From the NCBI RefSeq assembly GCF_017329565.1, contig NZ_JAFMTT010000015.1: 64,000 bases of DNA. The stretch is one strand, 5' to 3'. The notes under the pieces were generated by a model that had not been told where the DNA came from, did not search any database, and saw nothing but the letters and a program-made list of their open reading frames with translations. The DNA comes from Alicyclobacillus mali (lineage in GTDB: Bacteria > Bacillota > Bacilli > Alicyclobacillales > Alicyclobacillaceae). Each line of letters begins with the position of its first letter. The first letter of the stretch is position 1. Shown one piece after another: positions 42,896 through 50,731 of the stretch. The position numbers and the translations under genes were made by a program.

Positions 42896-43350
42896 GCCCG
42901 ATCCAGCGAGGCTCGGCTCGTCGGCGTCTCATACAGCTCGAGCCGCTCCAGTCTCACGTCGCGATCCCGCCCGTGCGCCTCCAGCGCGCGGTCCAGTTCC
43001 TCCCACATCCACACAATCATATTCTCCGCCGTCGTGTTCATCGGCGGCAGCACCTCGTTCAGATACTGGTGGTCCAGCCGGCGCTTGATCACGTCCTCGA
43101 ACACGCGCTTCAAGTCGCCAAAGTCCACGACGATGCCGATGTCGTTCACGCGCCCGCTCACGGTGATGACGAGCTTGTACGTGTGACCGTGAAGATTGGC
43201 GCACTTGCCGTCGTAGGCGTGAAGATGATGTGCCGCGTCAAACGTGAATTCTTTCGTCACGGCCACGCGGCGGTCGTGATATTTCAACTGTGATCTGTCG
43301 ATGTCGGAGCCGAGCACCTGCAGGCGGCTCGGGATTCCATACGCGTTCAC
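42883..43350 (-). CDS. queD: 6-carboxy-5,6,7,8-tetrahydropterin synthase QueD
   Basis: A 155-residue PTPS-family enzyme that makes carboxytetrahydropterin for queuosine. The zinc histidines are in FDAAHHL and NLHGHTYKL, the catalytic cysteine in DGKCAN; LDHQYLNEV and PTAEN-like NTTAENM are conserved. GTG 43350 is chosen because GAGGAG is eight bases upstream; the upstream GTG at 43359 abuts that site. It is first in queD-queE-HAD. No preQ1 riboswitch is visible in its leader. Confidence 0.92.
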   Translation of the reverse strand: MNAYGIPSRLQVLGSDIDRSQLKYHDRRVAVTKEFTFDAAHHLHAYDGKCANLHGHTYKLVITVSGRVNDIGIVVDFGDLKRVFEDVIKRRLDHQYLNEVLPPMNTTAENMIVWMWEELDRALEAHGRDRDVRLERLELYETPTSRASLDRAWMS

Positions 43351-43415
43351 GCGTCTCACTCCTCGCAGAACTCCCGCGTTGATGACTGACGGCTTGGTTC
43401 GTGCTCACATGACAG

Positions 43416-43451
43416 AGGCTGTCCCACGGGCGGATGCCCTGGCGACAGCCT
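43416..43451 (-). terminator. Strong hairpin between the HxlR gene and queD
   Basis: AGGCTGTC (43416-43423) pairs with GACAGCCT (43444-43451), and inside CCA/TGG and GGGC/GCCC extend it with a bulge. No T-run on the minus strand. It may end the HxlR transcript or act in the queD leader. Confidence 0.5.
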
Positions 43452-43476
43452 GCGCGAAACCCTTGTCTTGTATGCT

Positions 43477-43851
43477 CTACAGTGCACGATCTCGCGATGC
43501 GCACTTGTACCGACGCTGATACTCGTCGCAATCCGAGTCGGTGACCCACTCGTCGCCCCATTTTTGCACGGCTTCCATCACCGGGCGAAGCGCCTCGCCC
43601 TTCGGCGTCAACTCGTACACAATCCGCACGGGTGTCTCCGCGTACACTCGCCGAACGACCAGTCCGGCTCTCTCGAGCTCCTTGAATCGCTCGGCCAACA
43701 TGCGGTCGCTCATGTTGGGAATCATATCCGAGATATCTTTAAAGCGCTTGGGCCCCTCGAGCAAGACGCGAATGATGAGCCCGGTCCAGCGCTTGCCGAG
43801 CAACGCAAACGCCCATTCGAATCGGGGGCAAATCTGCTCATGGTTGCCCAT
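43477..43851 (-). CDS. HxlR-family winged-helix regulator
   Basis: A 124-residue MarR-like regulator of the HxlR group: CPRFEWAFALLGKRWTGLII with the family Cys near the N-terminus, then the helix-turn-helix MLAERFKELERAGLVVRRVY and YELTPKGEAL. Such proteins often sense aldehydes or oxidants via the Cys. ATG 43851 lies nine bases after GGGAG. It is divergent from cobT (126 bases) and upstream of queD; the target is not obvious. Confidence 0.87.
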   Translation of the reverse strand: MGNHEQICPRFEWAFALLGKRWTGLIIRVLLEGPKRFKDISDMIPNMSDRMLAERFKELERAGLVVRRVYAETPVRIVYELTPKGEALRPVMEAVQKWGDEWVTDSDCDEYQRRYKCASRDRAL

Positions 43852-43977
43852 GACCATCATCTCCCTAACCTATTCTACCACAACTCAAATGAAAGTCGCA
43901 CGCCATCCGTAGATTTGTTGCGCAATGCCCTTTCTTCTGGTACATCGGAGGGAGACACCAAGCGGAGGAGTGAGAGG

Positions 43978-45060
43978 GTGGCGCAAATTGTCCTGCAATT
44001 ACCATCGCCGCACCACGTGGATCCGGCCTGGCGCGACACGGTTCAGGCGCGGCTCGATGCACTCGCGAAGCCCGTTGGCAGCCTCGGATCGCTCGAACCC
44101 GTGCTTTGCGACATCGCGGCCATCCAGGGTACGGCGCATCCGCGCATTCGCCGCCCCTTCTTTTTGCTCTTCGCGGCCGATCACGGCGTGGCCAAGGACC
44201 GCCCCATCTCGCGTTACGGCCAGCACGTGACGGAGGAGATGGTGAACCACATCGCGTCGGGCCGCAGTGTGTCGACTGTGCTGGCGAGATCGTTCGACGT
44301 TCCATGGCGCGTCTACGACGTCGGCATGGTGTCCGCGCCTAGCCATCCGGACGTCCGGCGGAGCAAGGTTGCGGCGGGTACTCGCGACTTCACGCGCGGG
44401 CCGGCGATGACCCTCGACGAGTGCGCGGAAGCGATTCGAATCGGCATGCAGGCCGTGCGCGACGCGCACGCGGACGGCGCTGATCTCGTGGTCCTTGGCG
44501 AGATGGGCATCGGCAACACAACCGCGGCTAGCGCGCTCTCCGCCTGGCTCCTCGCCGTGGACGTCGATCTCGTCGTCGGGACGGGCACGGGTATCCGCGA
44601 GCAGGCGCTCGCCGAGAAGCGCCTTGTGGTGCGCACCGCCCTCTCCGTATGGGGCGAGCGCGAGCCCTCGTTTTCGGCCGGTGACGCGCGCTGGCTGGCC
44701 GGCCTCGCGCACCTGGGCGGCCTGGAGTTGGCGTCCATCTGCGGCGCCATTCTCGAGGCTGCCGCCATTGGGCTGCCGGTTCTGTTGGACGGCGTGCTCG
44801 TCGGGGCCTGCGCCTTGTGGGCAGAACGCGCGCGCCCCGGCGTGCGCGACTTTCTGATTGCGGGTCACCTGTCGCCGGAACCTGCGCACGCGCTCTTGCT
44901 CGGCGAGCTCCGCAAGCGTCCCCTGCTGGATCTCGGCCTGCGCGTGGGCGAAGGATCGGGCGCGCTCATGGCGTGGCCCATCCTGAGGGCGGGGCTCGAC
45001 GTGCTCGAGGGGACCGCGATGTTTTCGGAACGAGCAAGGTCAGGGAGGAATGTGACATGA
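43978..45060 (+). CDS. cobT: Nicotinate-nucleotide--dimethylbenzimidazole phosphoribosyltransferase CobT
   Basis: A 360-residue enzyme that activates the lower ligand of cobalamin. Signature segments are KPVGSLGSLE, FAADHGVAKDRPISRYG, LGEMGIGNTTAASAL, TGIREQALAEK and the C-terminal RVGEGSGALMA, which holds the catalytic Glu. GTG 43978 follows GGAGGAG by seven bases. It overlaps the adenosyltransferase gene (ATGA). Part of cobalamin salvage together with the btu genes 1.5 kb downstream. Confidence 0.95.
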   Translation: MAQIVLQLPSPHHVDPAWRDTVQARLDALAKPVGSLGSLEPVLCDIAAIQGTAHPRIRRPFFLLFAADHGVAKDRPISRYGQHVTEEMVNHIASGRSVSTVLARSFDVPWRVYDVGMVSAPSHPDVRRSKVAAGTRDFTRGPAMTLDECAEAIRIGMQAVRDAHADGADLVVLGEMGIGNTTAASALSAWLLAVDVDLVVGTGTGIREQALAEKRLVVRTALSVWGEREPSFSAGDARWLAGLAHLGGLELASICGAILEAAAIGLPVLLDGVLVGACALWAERARPGVRDFLIAGHLSPEPAHALLLGELRKRPLLDLGLRVGEGSGALMAWPILRAGLDVLEGTAMFSERARSGRNVT

Positions 45061-45632
45061 GGCTGTACACGCGCGGGGGCGATCGCGGCACCACCGCCCT
45101 CATCGGCGGCGAGCGCAGGCACAAGGGCGACCGGCGCATCGAAGCGTACGGCGCGGTGGACGAGGCCTGCGCGGCGCTTGGGCTCGCCGCGAGTCTTATG
45201 CAGGGCGAGCAGCTGTCGGACATGCTCCGTCTCGCGATCTGGTTACAGCAGCGCTTGTGGGACGTGGGCGCGGACCTGGCGGCGCCGCCTTCCGCGAAGG
45301 ATTACGTGCCGAAGGTCGATCCGTCGTGGGTGGACGATCTCGAACCCCTCATCGACAAGTATCAGGAGGAGGGGCCGCCGCTCACGCAGTTTGTGTTGCG
45401 GCAGGGAAGCCCTGCGGGGGCGGCGCTTCATTTGGCGTGCACGGTCGTCCGCCGCGCGGAGCGGGAGGCGTGGCGCCTCGCCGCGGATGAACCCGTGCCA
45501 GAAGCGGCCTTGCGCTTTCTGAACCGCCTGTCGGATCTGTTGTTTGTCATGGCCCGCGCCGCAAACGCGCGCGCAGGCGTGGACGAGATCGCGTACGAGC
45601 ACAGCCCCGTCGTCTTTCGCGACGGCAAGTGA
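45057..45632 (+). CDS. ATP:cob(I)alamin adenosyltransferase, PduO type
   Basis: A 191-residue PduO-type enzyme that makes adenosylcobalamin. YTRGGDRGTTALIGG is the ATP-binding start, EAYGAVDEACAALGLA and FVLRQGSPAGAALHLACTVVRRAER carry the conserved Arg/Glu, and FLNRLSDLLFVMARAAN is the C-terminal signature. Usual length. The ATG overlaps the cobT stop. A terminator follows. Confidence 0.95.
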   Translation: MRLYTRGGDRGTTALIGGERRHKGDRRIEAYGAVDEACAALGLAASLMQGEQLSDMLRLAIWLQQRLWDVGADLAAPPSAKDYVPKVDPSWVDDLEPLIDKYQEEGPPLTQFVLRQGSPAGAALHLACTVVRRAEREAWRLAADEPVPEAALRFLNRLSDLLFVMARAANARAGVDEIAYEHSPVVFRDGK

Positions 45633-45639
45633 CGGACCG

Positions 45640-45666
45640 GCGCGCCAGGACACTTCCCTGGCGCGC
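45640..45666. terminator. Terminator after the adenosyltransferase
   Basis: GCGCGCCAGG (45640-45649) pairs with CCTGGCGCGC (45657-45666) around a seven-base loop. It lies eight bases after the stop and before a convergent gene. Confidence 0.75.
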
Positions 45667-45715
45667 GTCAAGGTTTAGGTCGCTTCCGCCCGAGGTTTCG
45701 TATCCGACCGAGGAT

Positions 45716-46252
45716 TCAATGCGCCAGTTGGAACTCGCGCTTCCAGCCGCCGTCCATCAGCCATGTGTACAGCGGCGCGGATCGCAGATACCACGTGCGC
45801 GATCCTTCGGTGAACGTCACGACGTCTGGCACGTGCTGGATGTCCTTGGACAGCGGTTCGCCCCGGCCTGAGAAGTAGGTGGTCGGCATCAGCGTGGCGG
45901 TTGCGCCGGACGCGAGTGTGAGGAACACCTCGGGCGGATCGATATTGGCGTTTACAATGATAGGTGGGCCGGGAAGCTTCGGGATGTTCACCTGCACGGG
46001 TCGGGCCTGCTTCATCCATTTCGCGATTTCCGCCTCGACTTGGGCAGGGTGGATGGGCTCATACCCGATTCCCGCCAGGCCTGCGGTGATGGACACGCTG
46101 CGCATGTCCTGCACCGCAGGAGTGGGCGGATGGGAGGAGGATGGGCTCAGGCTCGCTCGGAGGGGGCCCGAGCTTCCAGAGCCGACAGCCGCAGCCGCGA
46201 CAGGGACACTCGCGGCGAGGCAGGTGGCAAGCAACGCGACCTTTCCCCACAT
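45716..46252 (-). CDS. Secreted protein of unknown function
   Basis: A 178-residue protein with a signal peptide (WGKVALLATCLAASVPVAAA) and a Ser/Pro-rich linker. The rest is two short beta-rich segments, VQVNIPKLPGPPIIVNANID and a C-terminal part with SRTWYLRSAPLYTWLMDG. I recognise no family. ATG 46252 is eight bases after GGAGG; ATG 46258 is too close. It lies between the B12 genes and diverges from the cobalamin riboswitch, which does not by itself show a link to B12. Confidence 0.65.
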   Translation of the reverse strand: MWGKVALLATCLAASVPVAAAAVGSGSSGPLRASLSPSSSHPPTPAVQDMRSVSITAGLAGIGYEPIHPAQVEAEIAKWMKQARPVQVNIPKLPGPPIIVNANIDPPEVFLTLASGATATLMPTTYFSGRGEPLSKDIQHVPDVVTFTEGSRTWYLRSAPLYTWLMDGGWKREFQLAH

Positions 46253-46355
46253 GCGCATGACCTCCTTTTTTCTGTAGACGTCTGTCAACCGCGTTGTGTG
46301 ACACGCATGCCGTTTGACAAGCCATCCGCCCCCATCTACGATGGAACTCGATCCA

Positions 46356-46538
46356 TGTCGCTGGGTGCTTCGCGCGGCAACGCGGCGAAGAGAATAGGGA
46401 AGCCGGTGAGAGTCCGGCGCGGTCCCGCCACTGTGAACAGGAAAGCGGGCTCTGTCGAGCCAATCCGTGACGCCACTGCCATCTTGGTGGGAAGGCGCGC
46501 GGACGAGACCTGTGAGCCAGGAGACCTGCCCAGCGACA
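46356..46538 (+). promoter_or_regulatory. Cobalamin riboswitch controlling btuFCD
   Basis: P1 is a perfect 10-bp pairing of TGTCGCTGGG (46356-46365) with CCCAGCGACA (46529-46538). The core contains GGGAAGCCGGTGAGAGTCCGG, GGTCCCGCCACTGTGA and the B12 box GAGCCAGGAGACCTGCC. About 100 bases separate it from the btuF start; GCGCGTGCACGCGC, a perfect palindrome, and GCGCC/GGCGC lie there and may form the expression platform. The remainder of the 388-base gap shows nothing else. Confidence 0.95.
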
Positions 46539-46640
46539 CGCGGGCGCCCTTCGAGGAAAGGCGCGTGCACGCGCGCGGGCATTTACGTCCGCCATTTCTT
46601 CGAATGGGACCGCTCCACGCACAGATTGGGGGGTCCACAC

Positions 46641-47624
46641 GTGTTGAAACGTCCGTTGTTCCAAGGAACCGCGCTGGCTGTGGCGCTTGCGCTCGGCGCC
46701 ACCGTCTCCGGTTGTGGCACGCCGCAGGCCACGCAAAACAGCCTCACTACGAATTCGAGCGCAGCGTCTGCCATCTCGTATCCCATGACCGTGAAGGACG
46801 ACATGGGGAACACCGTCACCCTGAAACACCAGCCGATGCACATTGTGTCCGGTTCGGAGGGCACGGACGAGATCCTCGTATCCCTCGTCCCCAGATCTCG
46901 CATTGCGCTCGTGACGACCATGGCGTCCAATCCCGAGTACTCGAATGTGGTCGCCCAGGTCAAGGGCATTCGCGCCTGGAGCGGTGACGATCCGGAGCAG
47001 GCGCTGGCCGTCCATCCCGATCTCGTCCTGGAAGCGGGCTACGTCACGAAGACCGTGCTCGATCAGCTTCACCAGGCCGGCGTACCCATGTATGCGTTCA
47101 GCCTGAATGACTTCAACTCCATCGCCGACATCGAGCGGAACATCCTGACCGTCGGCCGCCTCGTCGGCGAGCCCGCCAAGGCCCATGCGGTCGTCGCCAA
47201 CATGAAGCAGGACATTGCACAAATCGAAGGCGCGGTTCAGGGCCAACCGCGGCCCACCGTCCTCGACTACGGCTCGTACGGCTTTACGGCCGGGCGCGAC
47301 ACGACCGTCGACGACATCATCCGCGACGCGGGCGGCGTGAACGTGGCGCACATCTTGAACGGGTGGCAGAAGATTACGGACGAGCAGATTGTCAAGTGGA
47401 ACCCGGACGTGATTATCGACTCGTCCGACGACGCCGCCTTCCTGAAGAAACTCGCCTCCGATCCGGCGCTCCAGTCGGTCACCGCGGTGCGCGAGCATCA
47501 CCTGTACGCCATCAACAGCGCCGATATCTCCTCGGTGTCGCAGTACGTCGTGCGGGCCGTGTACGACGTCGCGAAGGTGCTGCATCCCACAGCACACCTG
47601 AAGTCGCCGAAGGTGATGGCATGA
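46641..47624 (+). CDS. btuF: Cobalamin ABC transporter substrate-binding lipoprotein BtuF
   Basis: A 327-residue lipoprotein of the class III periplasmic-binding fold (TroA/BtuF type). The signal peptide ends in VSGC. The mature part has TVKDDMGNTVTLKHQP and HPDLVLEAGYV, typical of siderophore/B12 binders. GTG 46641 follows GGGGGG. The riboswitch upstream makes vitamin B12 or cobinamide the likely ligand. btuC starts inside its stop (ATGA). Confidence 0.9.
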   Translation: MLKRPLFQGTALAVALALGATVSGCGTPQATQNSLTTNSSAASAISYPMTVKDDMGNTVTLKHQPMHIVSGSEGTDEILVSLVPRSRIALVTTMASNPEYSNVVAQVKGIRAWSGDDPEQALAVHPDLVLEAGYVTKTVLDQLHQAGVPMYAFSLNDFNSIADIERNILTVGRLVGEPAKAHAVVANMKQDIAQIEGAVQGQPRPTVLDYGSYGFTAGRDTTVDDIIRDAGGVNVAHILNGWQKITDEQIVKWNPDVIIDSSDDAAFLKKLASDPALQSVTAVREHHLYAINSADISSVSQYVVRAVYDVAKVLHPTAHLKSPKVMA

Positions 47625-48637
47625 CCAGGCGCCGCGCCTGGGCCTTTGGAGCGCTTGCCTTCGCGCTTCTCGCCTCGGCGGCGCTTGAGATCGGCATCGG
47701 GCCCGTGATCATCCCTTTTTGGCACATCCCGGCCGACACGTGGGCGTACTTCGCAGGCCATCGCGGCCTTGACGCGGTGGTCGTGGGGGCCATTCGCTGG
47801 CCTCGGCTCGTCGTGGCCGTGTTGGCGGGATCCGCGCTCGCGCTCTCCGGGGCCGTGCTCCAGGCCATTCTGCGCAACCCCATGGCGGACCCGGGCGTCA
47901 TCGGCGTGTCGAGCGGCGGCGCGCTCGGGGCCGTGATCGCCGTCTCGACGGGGCTTGCCGCGCGCACCCAAGTGGCCACGCCCGCCTTGGCCTTCGCTTT
48001 TGGCCTGGCGGTGGCTGCCATCATCTACCGGCTGGCGACGAGCGCGCGGCGCACCGATATGTACCGGCTGCTTCTCGCGGGCGTCGCCCTGAGCTCGCTC
48101 TGCAGCGCCATCATCACGGCCATCCTCGACCTGTCCCCACTCGAGGAGATGCAGCAGATGATGTTCTGGCTGTTCGGCGGCCTGGACGGATCCAACTGGA
48201 CGGAAGCCGCGACGCTTGCGGCCGTCAACGCGCTGGCCATGCCCGTCTTTTTGCGCCTCGCCTTTGCGTACGACATTCTCACGACGGGAGAGGAGCACGC
48301 GGAGGCGGTGGGCGTGGACGTGGAGCGCATCAAGCGCGTATCCCTTGCCGTGGCCGCGCTCATCGTGGCGGTGGCCGTGAGCACGACGGGCGTCATCTCG
48401 TTTGTTGGCCTCATTGTGCCGCATATCCTGAGGCGCCTCATGGGCCCGAATCACCGCCCGCTCCTCGCCGCATCCGCCATGGGCGGCGCGGTGCTGCTCA
48501 CGCTGTCCGATCTCGTCGGCCGGACCGCGGTTCAGCCCGCGGAATTGAACGTCGGCATCGTGACGTCGTGCCTCGGCGTGCCCTTTTTTCTCTATCTGTT
48601 GTACCGACAGCGGCGTGGAAGGGACGCGGGCCTATGA
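47621..48637 (+). CDS. btuC: Cobalamin ABC transporter permease BtuC (FecCD family)
   Basis: A 338-residue permease with about ten helices. Signatures are RWPRLVVAVLAGSALALSGA, LRNPMADPGVIGVSSGGALG and the coupling-helix region GLIVPHILRRLMGPNHR. It overlaps btuF and btuD by four bases each, so the three are one unit. Confidence 0.92.
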   Translation: MTRRRAWAFGALAFALLASAALEIGIGPVIIPFWHIPADTWAYFAGHRGLDAVVVGAIRWPRLVVAVLAGSALALSGAVLQAILRNPMADPGVIGVSSGGALGAVIAVSTGLAARTQVATPALAFAFGLAVAAIIYRLATSARRTDMYRLLLAGVALSSLCSAIITAILDLSPLEEMQQMMFWLFGGLDGSNWTEAATLAAVNALAMPVFLRLAFAYDILTTGEEHAEAVGVDVERIKRVSLAVAALIVAVAVSTTGVISFVGLIVPHILRRLMGPNHRPLLAASAMGGAVLLTLSDLVGRTAVQPAELNVGIVTSCLGVPFFLYLLYRQRRGRDAGL

Positions 48638-49407
48638 TCGAGATCCACCATCTCCACTACCATCCCATTCTGAAGGACATTTGCGCCGAATTTGCCCCGG
48701 GCGAGATGGTGGGCCTGGTGGGCCCGAACGGCGCAGGCAAGACCACGCTCCTGCGCGCGATGGCAGGCGTGCTTCGCCCGACGGGCGGCACGGTTCAGGT
48801 CATGGGCGAGCCCATCCACGCGCGAGAACCCCGCTGGCGCGCTTGCCGCGTCGCGTATCTTCCGCAGTTTGTCGCAGACGACATCCCCTTTACCGTGCGC
48901 GAGTTTGTCGAGATGGGGCGATACAGCCACGCGCCGAGCGGTGTGCTTGGCAGGGCGGACGCGGCCGCGGTGGACGACGCGCTCGCCGTGATGGGGCTCA
49001 TGGGGTACCAAGACACGCCGCTCGCGAATCTTTCCGGGGGCGAGCGACAGCGGGCGGCCATTGCACGCTGCCTGGCCCAGGAGGCGCCGATTTTGCTCCT
49101 CGACGAGCCCATCGCGAGCCTCGACATCCACTATCAGCTCGACATCCTGGCCAGGCTGCGCGCCCTCGCCGGGGAAGGCCGCCTGATCATCATCGCCCTG
49201 CACCATCTGGAACTCGCTCTCGCTCACTGTCAGCGCACGGTCTGCCTGCACCGCGGCCGGTTGGTCGCCGACGGATTGCCCGACGAGGTGTTTACGCCTG
49301 AGCTTCTGCGCGCCGTCTTTCGCGTGGATGCGCGCCCGTTTCGCGATCCGCACACGGGAGCCCTGCGCCTCAGCGTCAGCGCGGCGATCCCCAGTACTCC
49401 TGAATGA
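48634..49407 (+). CDS. btuD: Cobalamin ABC transporter ATPase BtuD
   Basis: A 257-residue ABC ATPase of the FepC/BtuD type: Walker A GPNGAGKTTLL (about residues 30-40), Q-loop YLPQF, signature LSGGERQRAAIAR, Walker B ILLLDEPIASLD and switch His in ALHHLEL. Its end overlaps the convergent AIM24 gene by 32 bases. Confidence 0.93.
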   Translation: MIEIHHLHYHPILKDICAEFAPGEMVGLVGPNGAGKTTLLRAMAGVLRPTGGTVQVMGEPIHAREPRWRACRVAYLPQFVADDIPFTVREFVEMGRYSHAPSGVLGRADAAAVDDALAVMGLMGYQDTPLANLSGGERQRAAIARCLAQEAPILLLDEPIASLDIHYQLDILARLRALAGEGRLIIIALHHLELALAHCQRTVCLHRGRLVADGLPDEVFTPELLRAVFRVDARPFRDPHTGALRLSVSAAIPSTPE

Positions 49408-50053
49408 TGTGGACCAGGTTGTGCACGGTAACCGAGTGGAGCCACACGCGCCCCGGCCCCGTCAGTTGCACCAGGAACAGCCCGTCTCCCGAAAACAACA
49501 TGTTGGCGACGCCCTGCATGAGCTGGACTCGGTAGTCGATCCCGTCTGTGAACGCCGCGATGTGGCCTGGATGAACGAGCAGGCTCTCACCCCGGGCGAG
49601 ATCGCGCTCGACGATCTCGCCGTCAATGGACAGAAACGCCATCCCGTCGCCTGCCAGGTGGGTCAGCGCCAGGCCGTTGCCGCCGAGAAAGCGGCCGATG
49701 TTGAGCGTGACCTCCACGCCGTAGTCCACCGTCGACTCCGCGCAGAGAAAGCTGTGCCGCTCTGCGATCACGCGTCCGTATTGGCGCAGCGGCAGCGCGA
49801 GGATGTGCCCAGGCATGCGCGTGGTGAACTGCACCACGGATTCGCCTCGCGCGGCGCGATAGTAGGTGAGAAATACGCTGTTGCCGCTCAGCGCCCGCCG
49901 AAACATGCCTGCGAGGCCGCCCGGCGCCCGCGTCTCCATGTACGTGCCTGGCGTCATCGAAAGCAGGCACCCCGCCTCCGAAAACACGCTTTCTCCCGGT
50001 TCCAGTCGAATTTCGAGCGTCTGCATGGTCGAGCCCTCAATGCGGTATTCCAT
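49376..50053 (-). CDS. AIM24/TIGR00266 family protein
   Basis: A 225-residue beta-rich protein of the AIM24 family (TRAP-like fold): IRLEPGESVFSEAGCLLSMT, GLAGMFRRALSGNSVFLTYY and the second-half DGEIVERDLARGESLLVHPGH. Function is unknown in bacteria. GAGGAGGAG lies before ATG 50053. It overlaps the end of btuD and is divergent from the marR promoter. Confidence 0.88.
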   Translation of the reverse strand: MEYRIEGSTMQTLEIRLEPGESVFSEAGCLLSMTPGTYMETRAPGGLAGMFRRALSGNSVFLTYYRAARGESVVQFTTRMPGHILALPLRQYGRVIAERHSFLCAESTVDYGVEVTLNIGRFLGGNGLALTHLAGDGMAFLSIDGEIVERDLARGESLLVHPGHIAAFTDGIDYRVQLMQGVANMLFSGDGLFLVQLTGPGRVWLHSVTVHNLVHIIQEYWGSPR

Positions 50054-50141
50054 TCCACTCCTCCTCTTCGCGACGAAACGCCTGTACAGTTGGGGTGATC
50101 GTACCACAAGCGGCGAGCGGTATGGGTCGGATGTTGTCGAC

Positions 50142-50177
50142 TTGACGCCCGCGCAGGACATTTATACAATGTAAATG
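50142..50177 (+). promoter_or_regulatory. marR promoter with operator palindrome over the -10 box
   Basis: TTGACG (50142-50147) and TACAAT (50165-50170) are 17 bp apart. The -10 lies inside CATTTA-N7-TAAATG (50159-50177), a perfect 6-bp inverted repeat. A repressor dimer there would block polymerase, so the MarR protein probably represses its own operon. Confidence 0.7.
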
Positions 50178-50249
50178 TTAAACGATAGAAAGATTAGCTC
50201 GTTATAAAGATTTCGCGACGTGAACGATTGCGCATCAGGAGGATGGCGG

Positions 50250-50729
50250 ATGCAAGGGGACATGGACGCGCTGACCCAGCGGTTTGCACAGTCGCTCGGC
50301 GTGCTGGCGCAGGAGTTTGGACCACACCTGCTGAATCGGCTGCACACGGGCCTCACCGCGGGCCAGTTTTTCACCATGCAGATGATTCGGCGCGAAGGGC
50401 GGCTCAAGGTGTCGCAGCTCGCGGAGCGGCTGGAGGTGACGCCGAGCGCCATCACGGTGATGATCGATCGCCTCGAGCATCATGGTTACGTGTCGCGGCT
50501 GCGGGATGAAGAGGACAGGCGCGTCGTCGTGATCGAGCTCACGCAGGCCGGGCGCGCCAAGCTCGCCGAGGTGGAGCGGGCGTGGTTCGAGATGATGCGG
50601 CAGATGGTGTCGCGCATCGAGCCCGGGGCGTTTGAACAGTGCGTTTCAGCCCTGGAAACGATGGTCACGGCAGCGAAACACCTTCGAACGGAGTGGGATG
50701 GGGAGGAGATTCCCCGACAGGAGGTATGA
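50250..50729 (+). CDS. MarR-family transcriptional regulator
   Basis: A 159-residue regulator: LKVSQLAERLEVTPSAITVM is the recognition helix-turn-helix and DRLEHHGYVSRLRDEEDRRV the wing. It most likely represses itself and the following efflux pump, released by a ligand of that pump. ATG 50250 lies seven bases after AGGAGG. The stop is two bases from the MFS start. Confidence 0.92.
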   Translation: MQGDMDALTQRFAQSLGVLAQEFGPHLLNRLHTGLTAGQFFTMQMIRREGRLKVSQLAERLEVTPSAITVMIDRLEHHGYVSRLRDEEDRRVVVIELTQAGRAKLAEVERAWFEMMRQMVSRIEPGAFEQCVSALETMVTAAKHLRTEWDGEEIPRQEV

Positions 50730-50731
50730 CA

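Noticed and set aside
43360..43476. PreQ1 riboswitch before queD
   Set aside because: No preQ1-I or preQ1-II core was found; only a plain hairpin is present.
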